64,000 bases of DNA from Oceanirhabdus sp942490885 (GCA_942490885.1 CALNYT010000002.1:5211727-5275726), one strand, 5' to 3'. Positions 19,968 to 28,660 are shown, numbered from the stretch's first letter. Numbers and translations: made by a program. The notes: a model not told the origin generated them from the sequence alone.

Positions 19968-20162
19968 ATGGATACTATAGGAAGCTTAGAAAACATGATG
20001 GCTGTTGCAACAAATTGTCATGGATATACACCTACTGAAAGTGGGTTAATTTCAGCGGTAGGAAGTGAAAACTGTAAAAGTTGTAATAATTGCAAGAATC
20101 TTTCTAACAATGTTTGCCAAGTAGATTTATATGATGAGGTTTCATCAAGCATGTCCTATTAA
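19968..20162 (+). CDS. CHGY-motif small Cys protein, paralog 2 (64 aa)
   Basis: I use ATG 19968, which has TTAGGAGGG just upstream; the longer frame beginning at 19884 runs through paralog 1 and is spurious. The residues NCHGYTPTESG, SENCKSCNNCKNL and CQVDLYDEV align with paralog 1, with one extra CxxC cysteine, giving a denser Cys knuckle. It starts 10 bases after paralog 1 stops, so the pair is an operon that probably arose by tandem duplication. Likely metal-binding by residue pattern; role unknown. Confidence 0.75.
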   Translation: MDTIGSLENMMAVATNCHGYTPTESGLISAVGSENCKSCNNCKNLSNNVCQVDLYDEVSSSMSY

Positions 20163-20233
20163 CTATATTTAAGGAAATATTAGCATAACAAAGTCGTATG
20201 AAGTGTGTTTTAATATTTAAATAATTGAATTAT

Positions 20234-20288
20234 AAACAACTTTATTTCGGAAAAGAATAAAAATTCTGAATAGAGTTGTTTGTTTTTT
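20234..20288 (+). terminator. Terminator after the CHGY pair
   Basis: AAACAACTTTATT and AATAGAGTTGTTT pair with one wobble and frame an internal GGAA...TTCT. A T-run follows. Confidence 0.75.
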
Positions 20289-20321
20289 AAAAAGAAAGAA
20301 AAAATTTTTAAATTTAAGATG

Positions 20322-20350
20322 TTGAGAAATTACTTGCAAAATGTTAAAAT
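20322..20350 (+). promoter_or_regulatory. Promoter of the aminotransferase-serA-DUF1015 cluster
   Basis: TTGAGA (20322-20327), 17 bases, TAAAAT (20345-20350), 62 bases before the start codon. Confidence 0.6.
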
Positions 20351-20411
20351 GAATATGAATTTTCAATTATTTATAAAATCAAATTATTTGAAAAACCTTG
20401 GAGGGTGTATT

Positions 20412-21488
20412 ATGCATAAAAGATTATTTATACCAGGACCAGTAGATGTTAGAGAAGATGTACTACAGAAAATGGCTACGCCTCAAATAGGCCATAGAAC
20501 GAAAGAGGCATCAGATTTACAAAGAAGAATTAGTGACAATATGAGAAAAGTATTTGGTACTAAAGAAGAGATATTACTATCAACTAGTTCAGGTAGTGGA
20601 TTAATGGAAGGTGCTATCCGTTCATGTACAGCTAAGAGAGCAGCAGTATTTTCAGTAGGTGCATTTGGTAATAGATGGTATGATATGGCGAAGGTTAACA
20701 ATGTACCAGCTGATAAGTATGAATCAGAATGGGGGCAACCAACAACTCCAGAGATGATTGAAGAAGCGTTAGAAACAGGATTATATGATTTAATAACAAT
20801 TACTATGAATGAAACATCAACAGGTGTTATGAATAATATGGAAGAGTTATCTAAGGTTTACAAGAAATATCCAGAAGTTGTTGTTTGTGTAGACACAGTA
20901 AGTTGTGCTGCAGGTGTAGAAATTAAAGCTGACGAGTGGGGAATTGATATAGTTATGACATCTACTCAAAAAGCTCTAGGACTTCCAGCAGGATTAGCTA
21001 TTTGTTCAATGTCAAAGAAAGCTGTTGAAAGAGCTAAGACTGTTGAATTTAGAGGTATGTACTTAGATTTATTAAGCTTATATGATTACATTCAAAAGAA
21101 AGATTACCAATATCCATCAACACCTTCTTTAGCGCATATGTTTGCTTTAGATTATCAATTAGATAGAATTATAAATGAAGAAGGCTTAGAAAATAGATAT
21201 AATAGACATTTAGAAGGGGCAAAAATTGTTAGAGCTTGGGCAGAAAAACATTTTGCTATTTTCCCTAACAAAGAGTATATGTCTCAAACATTAACTAACA
21301 TAGAAAATACTAAGGGAATTGACGTAGGAGCTTTAAATAAGAAATTAGCTGAAAGAGGATATATGATTTCAAATGGATATGGAAAGATGAAGGATAAGAC
21401 ATTCAGAATCGCACATATGGCTGAAACTACTCCAGAAGAAATCAAAGAATTACTTGCTATTATTGAAGAAATTTTAGACCTTAAGTAG
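20412..21488 (+). CDS. Class V aminotransferase (serine-pyruvate/phosphoserine type)
   Basis: I start at ATG 20412 (TTGGAGGGTG upstream); the frame open from 20280 has no ribosome site. The 358-residue PLP enzyme shows FIPGPVDVRE at the N-terminus, the substrate loop GHRTKEA, the D-x-V/S segment CVDTVSCAAG and the Schiff-base lysine K187 in STQKALGLPAG. This is the alanine-glyoxylate/serine-pyruvate subgroup. Because a SerA-like dehydrogenase follows, a likely role is phosphohydroxypyruvate transamination in serine synthesis, as clostridia often lack classical SerC. The gene is first in a three-gene cluster. Substrate is inferred. Confidence 0.9.
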   Translation: MHKRLFIPGPVDVREDVLQKMATPQIGHRTKEASDLQRRISDNMRKVFGTKEEILLSTSSGSGLMEGAIRSCTAKRAAVFSVGAFGNRWYDMAKVNNVPADKYESEWGQPTTPEMIEEALETGLYDLITITMNETSTGVMNNMEELSKVYKKYPEVVVCVDTVSCAAGVEIKADEWGIDIVMTSTQKALGLPAGLAICSMSKKAVERAKTVEFRGMYLDLLSLYDYIQKKDYQYPSTPSLAHMFALDYQLDRIINEEGLENRYNRHLEGAKIVRAWAEKHFAIFPNKEYMSQTLTNIENTKGIDVGALNKKLAERGYMISNGYGKMKDKTFRIAHMAETTPEEIKELLAIIEEILDLK

Positions 21489-21507
21489 TAAAAGAGACTA
21501 CTAGAAT

Positions 21508-21548
21508 AATATACAGTTCATATAGATTTCTAATATGAACTGTATATT
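21508..21548 (+). other. 16-bp perfect hairpin between aminotransferase and serA genes
   Basis: AATATACAGTTCATAT (21508-21523) and its exact complement (21533-21548) flank a 9-nt loop. No T-run follows, so it is not a classical terminator. It may be an mRNA processing/stability element or an operator. Confidence 0.6.
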
Positions 21549-21577
21549 CATATTAATGTAATTTAGGAGGGGTTCTC

Positions 21578-22492
21578 ATGTTAAGAATATTAGTAACAGA
21601 TGGAATGGATAAAGGTGCTGCACAGCAACTTAGAGATATGGGTAACGAGGTTGTAGAGCAATACTATGAACCAGAAATGCTAGGAGAAGCGTTACAGGCA
21701 TTTGATGTTGTTGTTATTAGATCTAAAACTAAGATAAGAAAACCAATTATTGATGTAGCTGCACAAGGAAAACTTAAGTTAATCATCAGAGCTGGTGTTG
21801 GAATTGATAATATAGATTTTAGATATGCAGAAGAGAAGGGTATAAAGGTTAGAAATACTCCAAATTCAAGTAGTGCTTCAGTTGCTGAACTAGCAATTGG
21901 ACATATGTTTGCAGTTTCAAGATTTATTGGTATTGCGAATGTTACTATGAGAGATGGTAAGTGGGAAAAGAAAGCTTATAGTGGTGTAGAACTTGCAGGA
22001 AAAACATTAGGACTAGTTGGATTTGGTAGAATATCTAGAGAAACTGCTAAAAGAGCAGAAGCTCTAGGAATGAATATTTGCTATACTGACATAATAGGAA
22101 AAGCAGAAGGATATGATAATTATGATTTCTGTACACTTGATGCGTTATTACAGAAATCAGACTATGTTTCTCTTCATATTCCATTCAGTAAAGAACATGG
22201 AGCAACTATCACTAAAGAAAAATTAGAGTTAATGAAAAATAATGCATTTTTAATTAACTGTGCAAGAGGTGGAGTTGTAGATGAAAAAGCATTAATTCAA
22301 GCTCTTAATGAAGGTAAACTTGCAGGAGCTGCATTTGATGTTTTTGAAGAAGAACCAACTAAGAATATCGAATTAATTAATCATCCAAAAGTTTCTGTAA
22401 CTCCTCATATTGGTGCTTCAACAGCGGAAGCTCAGAAGAGAATAGGGCAAGAAACAATAGATGTTATAAAAGAATTTGCAAAAAATAAATAA
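21578..22492 (+). CDS. serA: D-3-phosphoglycerate dehydrogenase-like protein, short form
   Basis: This D-isomer 2-hydroxyacid dehydrogenase has 304 residues and lacks the C-terminal ACT domain of long SerA, so no serine feedback domain is present. Catalytic motifs are intact: the Arg in NCARGGVVDE, the Glu in FDVFEEEP and the His in PHIGAST. The NAD-binding loop reads G145-LVGFGRIS, with Ser replacing the third glycine of GxGxxG. With the preceding aminotransferase it fits the first two steps of serine synthesis from 3-phosphoglycerate. TTTAGGAGGGG precedes the ATG. Another 2-hydroxyacid as substrate cannot be excluded. Confidence 0.88.
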   Translation: MLRILVTDGMDKGAAQQLRDMGNEVVEQYYEPEMLGEALQAFDVVVIRSKTKIRKPIIDVAAQGKLKLIIRAGVGIDNIDFRYAEEKGIKVRNTPNSSSASVAELAIGHMFAVSRFIGIANVTMRDGKWEKKAYSGVELAGKTLGLVGFGRISRETAKRAEALGMNICYTDIIGKAEGYDNYDFCTLDALLQKSDYVSLHIPFSKEHGATITKEKLELMKNNAFLINCARGGVVDEKALIQALNEGKLAGAAFDVFEEEPTKNIELINHPKVSVTPHIGASTAEAQKRIGQETIDVIKEFAKNK

Positions 22493-22555
22493 TATAAACA
22501 CATAATAATATAAACCAATGATAATATAATAATCTATTTTTAGGAGGAATTTAAG

Positions 22556-23803
22556 ATGGCAGTAGTAAGACCATTTAAAGCATTTAGACCTACAAAAGAG
22601 TTAGTTGATAAGGTTGCTGCATTACCTTATGATGTTATGAATTCAGAAGAGGCAAGAGAGATGGTAAAGGGTAATCCATACTCATTTCTACATGTAGATA
22701 GACCTGAAGTAGATTTAGAACCTGGAATCGATATTCATAGCAAACCTGTATATGAGAAAGCTAGCGAAAATCTTCAAAAGATGATCGAAGAAGGAACATA
22801 TCTGCAAGAAGGAAAACCAAGCATGTATATATATAGACAAATCATGAATGGAAGACCTCAAACAGGTATAGTTGCATGTGCTTCAATTGATGACTACATG
22901 AACAATATCATCAAAAAGCATGAGCTTACAAGAGCTGAAAAAGAGCAAGATAGAATTAACCATGTTGATTATACTAATGCAAATACTGGACCAATATTCT
23001 TAACATACAGAAACAGAGCTGAGATTGATAAAATTGTAAATGATTGGGTTGAGAATCACGAAGCTGAATATAATTTTACATCTGAGGAAGATAATGTTCA
23101 ACAAATTATTTGGGTAATTAATGATGAGCAATTAGTTAATAGATTATCTGAATTATTTGCTGGAGTAGAATATCTTTATATTGCAGATGGTCATCATAGA
23201 TCAGCATCAGCTGTTAAGGTTGGAATGATGAGAAGAAAAGAAAATCCAGATTATACTGGAGAAGAAGAATTCAACTACTTCCTATCAGTTATATTCCCTA
23301 AAGATGATTTATATATAATGGATTATAACAGAGTAGTTAAAGATTTAAACGGAAATAGTTCAGAAGAATTTATGAAAAAGGTAGAAGATAAATTTATCAT
23401 AGAAGAGTATAAGGGAGAAGGTCAATATAAACCAGAAGACAAGAAGACTTATGGAATGTTATTAGACAATAAATGGTATAAGTTAACTGCTAAAGAGGGT
23501 ACTTTTGATGCAAATGACCCAGTAGATAGATTAGATGTATCTATACTTCAGAAGAATTTATTAAATCCTATACTAGGAATAGATGATCCAAGAACTAATC
23601 CAAGAATTGATTTTGTTGGAGGAATTAGAGGACTTGGTGAATTAGAAAGAAGAGTTAATGAAGGTATGAAGGTTGCATTCTCAATGTATCCTACAACTAT
23701 GGAAGATTTAATGGATATTGCAGATGCAGATAAAATCATGCCACCTAAATCTACTTGGTTCGAACCAAAATTAAGAAGTGGAATTTTTGTACACGAATTA
23801 TAG
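22556..23803 (+). CDS. DUF1015 family protein
   Basis: The 415-residue soluble protein matches DUF1015 in length and in its start (RPFKAFRPTKELVDKVAALPYDVMN). It also contains TGPIFLTYRNRAEID and a histidine-rich motif D211-G-H-H-R215 followed by SASAVK. Members are often encoded beside serA and a serine-type aminotransferase, as here. No serB-like phosphatase is visible in the cluster, so a role in the last step or in serine phosphate metabolism is an attractive inference. The DGHHR motif recalls the active-site loop of ParB/sulfiredoxin-fold serine kinases, but I cannot test that. TAGGAGGAAT precedes ATG 22556. Confidence 0.88.
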   Translation: MAVVRPFKAFRPTKELVDKVAALPYDVMNSEEAREMVKGNPYSFLHVDRPEVDLEPGIDIHSKPVYEKASENLQKMIEEGTYLQEGKPSMYIYRQIMNGRPQTGIVACASIDDYMNNIIKKHELTRAEKEQDRINHVDYTNANTGPIFLTYRNRAEIDKIVNDWVENHEAEYNFTSEEDNVQQIIWVINDEQLVNRLSELFAGVEYLYIADGHHRSASAVKVGMMRRKENPDYTGEEEFNYFLSVIFPKDDLYIMDYNRVVKDLNGNSSEEFMKKVEDKFIIEEYKGEGQYKPEDKKTYGMLLDNKWYKLTAKEGTFDANDPVDRLDVSILQKNLLNPILGIDDPRTNPRIDFVGGIRGLGELERRVNEGMKVAFSMYPTTMEDLMDIADADKIMPPKSTWFEPKLRSGIFVHEL

Positions 23804-23825
23804 AATAAAACAATGATAATATTTT

Positions 23826-23978
23826 GTCTGAAACTCTGTTTTGAATCTTCAGAGTTTCAGACTGCGAAAAAAGCTCAAGATCAAGGAACAAGGCGAACGA
23901 GCAGCGGAATGTACAAGTTAGTACTTGAGCAGCACAGAGAGCCTTAGTGACGCCGAGATTGGGCTTTTTCACAGTCTG
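23826..23978 (+). ncRNA. Structured repeat element, copy 1 (unnamed)
   Basis: A 5' hairpin GTCTGAAACTCTG/CAGAGTTTCAGAC (23826-23862) precedes a closed structure. CAGACTG plus GAAAAAAGCTCAA (23858-23878) pairs with TTGGGCTTTTTC plus CAGTCTG (23959-23978). Inside are AAGGC/GCCTT and a GTAC/GTAC hairpin. CAGACTG can pair either upstream or downstream, so two folds compete. The core (GAACGAGCAGCGGA, GAGCAGCACAGAGAG, GTGACGCCGAGATTG) recurs at 46563-46706 with compensatory stem changes. It lies between DUF1015 and MFS genes. Either strand could be the transcribed one here. Confidence 0.65.
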
Positions 23979-24050
23979 AGTACGTAATTAGACATTGCGT
24001 GCTCTTTTTTTGATGCTATAATATTTTTAGGGGGAATAGGAGGAGAAGAA

Positions 24051-25217
24051 GTGAAGGACAAGAAGAAAATATGTAGCATAGCACTTATTTTTGCAATAAT
24101 GACGTCAATAGCATTAATTGAGAATTTTAAAGGTGTCTTTATACCATTATTCAAAGATAATCTTGGGATTACAGATACTGGTGTTGGATTTATTAATGGA
24201 TTAGGTACTTTTGCATATCTGATATTTAGCTTCATAGGAAGTATATTATGTCAGAAATATGGGCAAAAGAAAGTATTTATTTTAGGATTAATGACAATGA
24301 TAATATCATTAGTATTACTTAAGGTAACTGGAGATAAATATACACTATACTTTAGTATGTTTGTTTTAAATACTAGTTTGGCTTTAACAAGTATAGCTAT
24401 AAATACAATTGTTCCATTAATATCAATAGGATTTCAAGCAATTTTAATGAATTTAACACATCTTTGTTATGGTTTAGGAGCATCATCGGCCCAAGTTATC
24501 GGAGCTAAGATGTTGGTTAATGATGTTACATGGAGAAATATATATTTTTATTCAAGTATAATTTTCATTATACTTATAATATTTTTATTCAAAACTGATT
24601 TACCAAGGGCTGAAAAGGTTAATAATAAAGAAGGTAAGAAAAAATATTCTAAAAACGAGCTGTTCATAATAATTTGCCTTATATTTGCATTAGGGTTTTA
24701 TGTTTTTTCAGAATTAGAAACTGGAAGCTGGTTTATTAATTATCTTACACAAAACTATGAATTTTCAATTAAAAAGAGTTGTAATTACATGTCTATATTC
24801 TTTTTAATGCTCACAATAGGAAGGTTAGTTGGTGGTTTTGTAGTTGAAAAAATTGGTTATTTAAAAAGTATTATGATTTATATGGCATGTGCTATTGGAT
24901 TATATTTTACTGGAATTATACTTGGAGATAAATTTTTAATATTGGTTTCAATCTCAGGTTTTTTCTATTCAATTGTTTATCCTACAGTTATTGTAGTAAT
25001 AAGTAATCTTTTCAAGGAAAAATCTTCAGCTGTTATTGGGCTTGTTATTACAGCATCATCTGGAGTTAAAATGATGTTAAGTTTTGGATTTGGTAAATTA
25101 AATGATATAATTGGTTCATATAATGCTTTTTATTTCATACCATTAGGTTTAATGATTAGTTTAGCATTTATAATACTTGTAAACGTAAGAACATCTTATT
25201 TAATTAGGGAGAATTAA
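24051..25217 (+). CDS. Major facilitator superfamily transporter
   Basis: The 388-residue protein has 12 predicted membrane segments in two halves, with a basic loop after segment 2 (CQKYGQKKVFILG) and after segment 8 (GGFVVEKIGYLKS). These are the usual MFS motif-A positions. The N-terminal ENFKGVFIPLFKDNLGITDTGVG and GLGTFAYL resemble the sugar/FucP-like group; the substrate is not evident. GTG 24051 follows AGGAGGAG. The next gene begins one base after its stop, so the two are translationally coupled, suggesting that the acetyltransferase and transporter act on related compounds (inference). Confidence 0.88.
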   Translation: MKDKKKICSIALIFAIMTSIALIENFKGVFIPLFKDNLGITDTGVGFINGLGTFAYLIFSFIGSILCQKYGQKKVFILGLMTMIISLVLLKVTGDKYTLYFSMFVLNTSLALTSIAINTIVPLISIGFQAILMNLTHLCYGLGASSAQVIGAKMLVNDVTWRNIYFYSSIIFIILIIFLFKTDLPRAEKVNNKEGKKKYSKNELFIIICLIFALGFYVFSELETGSWFINYLTQNYEFSIKKSCNYMSIFFLMLTIGRLVGGFVVEKIGYLKSIMIYMACAIGLYFTGIILGDKFLILVSISGFFYSIVYPTVIVVISNLFKEKSSAVIGLVITASSGVKMMLSFGFGKLNDIIGSYNAFYFIPLGLMISLAFIILVNVRTSYLIREN

Positions 25218-25218
25218 T

Positions 25219-26163
25219 ATGATTAAAGGAAAAGCTATAATAATAGAAGATTTAGGCGGTCAAAAAAAAGAAAGTATAATAAAAAATAAGCACGGCATAA
25301 ATATAGGAATAGTAAGAAAGCTTGATTTAAACAAAGAAGACAAGATTGCTATAATTAGGATAAGAGTATTTAAAGAAGACGAAAGAAAAAGATTATTAGA
25401 TGAAATAATTGATCTAATATCAGAGTATGTATTTGAAGACTTAGGATTTAACAAATTATCATTGATTGTTAATCCGGATACGGACATAGTAACACTTTTA
25501 AATCATGGCTTTGCATTAGAAGGTATTTTAGAAGAGGCTTATCAAGCTAATGGAAATATATATAATCAATTAATTTTTGGAATCAATAGCTTTTGTTATG
25601 AAGAAGGTCTAACGAAGAGAAGATTTACCATAGCAGGACCTAGAATAGAGTTAAAACTGTTAACTCCTGAGATTACTGATGAGTATACAGATTACTGTAT
25701 AAAAAATAAAGAGCATTTAGCACCATTTGAACCACTTAGAGATGCTGACTATTTTACTATAGAAGCTCAGAGAGAAATTCTTATAGATGATTATGTAGGA
25801 TATTTAAATGGAAAGAGTGTACCATTTGGTATATTTTTAGATGATGAGTTTATAGGAAGAATAAAAATATCTAATATTATTTATGGAGTGTTCAAGAGTG
25901 CAAGTATAGGATACTCAATAGATGCTGATTATCAAGGATATGGGTATATGCAAGAGGCTGTAAATTTAATACTTAGATACGCATTTAGAGATTTAGAATT
26001 GAATAGAGTAGAGGCTTCAGCATTAACCGATAATATTAAATCTCAAAGAGTTTTAGAAAAATGTAAGTTTGAAAAGTTAGGAATTAATAAAAATTATTTA
26101 TTTATTGATGGTGAATGGAGAGATCATGCTACATATTATGTAACTAAAAATATGTATGAATAA
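25219..26163 (+). CDS. Two-domain GNAT-family N-acetyltransferase
   Basis: The 314-residue protein appears to have two GNAT-like halves. Residues about 1-125 have GNAT-like strands and a GFALEGILEEAYQANG segment but no clear acetyl-CoA loop. Residues about 140-314 are RimJ/RimL-like with the pyrophosphate loop YQGYGYMQEA, followed by LNRVEASALTDNIKSQRVLEKC. So one half is probably catalytic and the other degenerate or structural. It is coupled to the MFS gene and followed by a terminator. The substrate is unknown; protein N-terminus or small amine are both possible. Confidence 0.82.
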   Translation: MIKGKAIIIEDLGGQKKESIIKNKHGINIGIVRKLDLNKEDKIAIIRIRVFKEDERKRLLDEIIDLISEYVFEDLGFNKLSLIVNPDTDIVTLLNHGFALEGILEEAYQANGNIYNQLIFGINSFCYEEGLTKRRFTIAGPRIELKLLTPEITDEYTDYCIKNKEHLAPFEPLRDADYFTIEAQREILIDDYVGYLNGKSVPFGIFLDDEFIGRIKISNIIYGVFKSASIGYSIDADYQGYGYMQEAVNLILRYAFRDLELNRVEASALTDNIKSQRVLEKCKFEKLGINKNYLFIDGEWRDHATYYVTKNMYE

Positions 26164-26220
26164 ATTAATTGTTAAAAGTGTATATAGCTTAAATAATACA
26201 AAAAATATAAAATTTTTAAT

Positions 26221-26257
26221 AAAAAACCTTTCTTATATAATTTGAGAAAGGTTTTTT
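26221..26257 (+). terminator. Terminator after the MFS-GNAT pair
   Basis: AAAAAACCTTTCT/AGAAAGGTTTTTT, a 13-bp perfect stem with an 11-nt loop; the T-run is part of the 3' arm. Confidence 0.88.
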
Positions 26258-26331
26258 GTATAAGTTTTTCTAGATAAACTAAAAATACTCTTATAAACTT
26301 CAATTAGTTAAATAAAAGAGTTTAAAAGGGT

Positions 26332-27486
26332 GTGGATAACATTAAAAAGTTGATACAGATGAGTATAGTAGGTATTATTTTTTTTAGTGTAATTATATAT
26401 ATTGGTATATTATGTATGTATGAAAATATAAAAGAAGAGAGATACATTAATAAAAGTTCACAGAAGAGTGCAAGAGTAATTGATACCAATTATGATGTGA
26501 TTGATGGAATTAAAAATATATTGGTTGTAGGAATAGATGATAGAGGTGGAGAAAAAATTACTAGAGCGGACTCTATAATGCTTATAAGCATAGATAAGAA
26601 TAGAGAAAAATTAAAGTTTACTTCAATAATGAGAGATGCATATGTTAAAATTCCTAATCATGACTATGACAAAATCAATCATTCATATGCATTTGGAGGA
26701 GTGGAACTTTTAAGAAAGACTTTAGAAACAAATTATAATATACAAATTGATAATTATGTAGTTATTGATTTTAGTGGATTTAAAAATATAATTGACACAA
26801 TAGGTGGAATCCCTATTGATATAAAAGAAAATGAAATCAAGGAACTTAATAGATGCATATATTTAGAGATAAATGAGGACAATGAATTAAGTATAAATGA
26901 AAAAAAAGAAGCCAAAGAAAAAATAAAGTTAATTGAATCACCGGGACAACAAAAACTTAATGGATATCAAGCATTGGCATATTCAAGAATAAGAAAAGTT
27001 GGGAAAGGATGTTATGATAGAACACAAAGACAGAGATATGTAGTAAACACATTGATTGAAGAATTGAAAGATATATCTCTTTTAAAATATCCATTTATTG
27101 CGAAAGATATTTTCCAATACATTGATGCTGATCTTAAGATAAATGATACTGTAAATGTTGCATATACTATATCAAAAATTCCTCTGGATAATGTGGAGCA
27201 ATTATACATTCCAACTGATAAATTGAGTTACGGAACAATGTATAGAAATAAAGGATGGGTTCTCTTAAATGACATAAATGAAAATAGTAAAGTTTTAAAT
27301 GATTTTATTTTCTATAATGAAAAATATTGTGAAGATGAATATGAAAGATTTAATGTTAAAAAGAGCAGATATTGGCCTTTGAAATTAAATAAGAAGAAAA
27401 GAATAGAAATAATTAATAAAGAGGAAGATAACTCTATACTGAGAGATATAAACAAAGAGATTGAAGCTATTTTTGAAATGAACTAA
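26332..27486 (+). CDS. LytR-CpsA-Psr (LCP) family protein 1
   Basis: This is a type II membrane protein: short N-terminus, one membrane segment (about 10-28), then the extracellular LCP domain (about 60-300). Conserved parts are NILVVGIDDR, RADSIMLISID, SIMRDAYVKIP, KINHSYAFGG, and the late arginine cluster LAYSRIRKVGKGCYDRTQRQR. LCP enzymes transfer anionic polymers from lipid carriers to peptidoglycan. The start is uncertain: GTG 26332 lies only one base after AAAAGGG, whereas ATT 26341 has ideal spacing. A perfect DnaA-box 9-mer overlaps the site. A paralog follows 18 bases downstream. Confidence 0.9.
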   Translation: MDNIKKLIQMSIVGIIFFSVIIYIGILCMYENIKEERYINKSSQKSARVIDTNYDVIDGIKNILVVGIDDRGGEKITRADSIMLISIDKNREKLKFTSIMRDAYVKIPNHDYDKINHSYAFGGVELLRKTLETNYNIQIDNYVVIDFSGFKNIIDTIGGIPIDIKENEIKELNRCIYLEINEDNELSINEKKEAKEKIKLIESPGQQKLNGYQALAYSRIRKVGKGCYDRTQRQRYVVNTLIEELKDISLLKYPFIAKDIFQYIDADLKINDTVNVAYTISKIPLDNVEQLYIPTDKLSYGTMYRNKGWVLLNDINENSKVLNDFIFYNEKYCEDEYERFNVKKSRYWPLKLNKKKRIEIINKEEDNSILRDINKEIEAIFEMN

Positions 27487-27504
27487 TAAAAAAAGGATGA
27501 TTAC

Positions 27505-28515
27505 ATGAAATATAGTAAAAGGATTTTAAGAGGATTAGTTATTATATTTGTAAGTGTACTAATAATTTCATATGGAATAATAGGTTTTCAGTATGGGAAA
27601 ATAGTATTAAAAAAATCCAATAATACTTCTTTTGTGGAAGTTACAAAGGCAAAAAATGAAGATATTAAAAGAATAGAGAAAAATTACGAAAGTACAAACC
27701 AAGATATCATGAATATATTGATAGTTGGATCAGATGCTAGAGAGGGAGATAACAAATCAAGATCAGATACTATAATGATATTTTCTATAGATAAAGTAGA
27801 TAATGAGATAAAACTTATATCTATTATGAGAGATACATATGCAAAAATACCAGGATATTCTGACCAAAAAATTAATCATGCGTTTGCCTATGGTGGTGCC
27901 GATTTACTAAGAGAAACAGTTGAAGAGAATTTTAATGTAAATATTGATAAATATGTTGTACTTGATTTTGCAGCATTTAAAGAAATTATAAATATTATAG
28001 GTGGAATTGATGTAGAGTTAAATGAAGATGAGATAGTAGATTTAAATAATTGTATGTATGGATTAAAAGAAAAAGAAATAGTAGAAGTAGTTAATACAGG
28101 AATGAATCATCTTAATGGAACTCAAGCATTAGCATATGCGAGAATGAGGCATACTGGAAAAGGAATATATGATAGAGGAAAAAGACAAAGGGAAATAGTC
28201 GGTATAACGATAGAGAAATCAAAAAAGTTATCATTGTTTAAATATCCAAGTATAGCTAAGGTTCTATTAAAATCAATTGAAACAGATGTATCATTTAATG
28301 AAGCACTAAAATTATCATACCTGATATATTCTTTTAAAAACATAAATATAAACCAGATGTTTATACCTCCTAAGGAATTAAGTAATAATATTTTGCTAGA
28401 ACATAAAGGGTGGATAATTGACTATGATAAACCCGCAGTAGGGAAGATAATTAATGATTTCATATATAAAGATATTGAATATAGTGATGAAAAAGTTAAT
28501 AAAGAGGTCAAATAA
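27505..28515 (+). CDS. LytR-CpsA-Psr (LCP) family protein 2
   Basis: This 336-residue paralog has one N-terminal membrane segment (about 9-27) and an LCP domain with NILIVGSDAR, SRSDTIMIFSID, SIMRDTYAKIPG, KINHAFAYGGADLL and LAYARMRHTGKGIYDRGKRQR. All the charged residues expected to bind the polyprenyl pyrophosphate substrate appear to be present. It lacks the longer basic C-terminal tail of protein 1. The pair lies in one transcript and presumably acts in wall glycopolymer attachment with overlapping or distinct acceptors. A perfect 17-bp terminator overlaps its stop codon. Confidence 0.92.
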   Translation: MKYSKRILRGLVIIFVSVLIISYGIIGFQYGKIVLKKSNNTSFVEVTKAKNEDIKRIEKNYESTNQDIMNILIVGSDAREGDNKSRSDTIMIFSIDKVDNEIKLISIMRDTYAKIPGYSDQKINHAFAYGGADLLRETVEENFNVNIDKYVVLDFAAFKEIINIIGGIDVELNEDEIVDLNNCMYGLKEKEIVEVVNTGMNHLNGTQALAYARMRHTGKGIYDRGKRQREIVGITIEKSKKLSLFKYPSIAKVLLKSIETDVSFNEALKLSYLIYSFKNININQMFIPPKELSNNILLEHKGWIIDYDKPAVGKIINDFIYKDIEYSDEKVNKEVK

Positions 28516-28547
28516 AAAGATTTGAATTGATTCAAATCTTTTTATTT
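28510..28547 (+). terminator. Terminator overlapping the stop of LCP gene 2
   Basis: AAATAAAAAGATTTGAA and its exact complement around loop TTGA form a 17-bp stem that includes the TAA stop codon. Confidence 0.85.
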
Positions 28548-28660
28548 GAGTTTAAACAGTTAAACATACGATATAAAGAGATAATTAAAGATATATTAAG
28601 TTAATTAAGATAACTTTTAAAATAAGAAGGGATATGACTTAAAAAGGGTGAAAACAGTAG

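Noticed and set aside
20280..20411. N-terminal extension of the aminotransferase
   Set aside because: The extension runs through the T-run of a terminator and the promoter, has no Shine-Dalgarno, and family members start at the MHKRLFIPGP equivalent.
23751..23972. Minus-strand ORF ending over the structured repeat, sharing an RCSF-x-LFLDLE motif with one at 46420-46662
   Set aside because: The shared peptide comes from the conserved RNA-like core; the frame is broken up by the covarying stems, the starts differ, and no Shine-Dalgarno is present.
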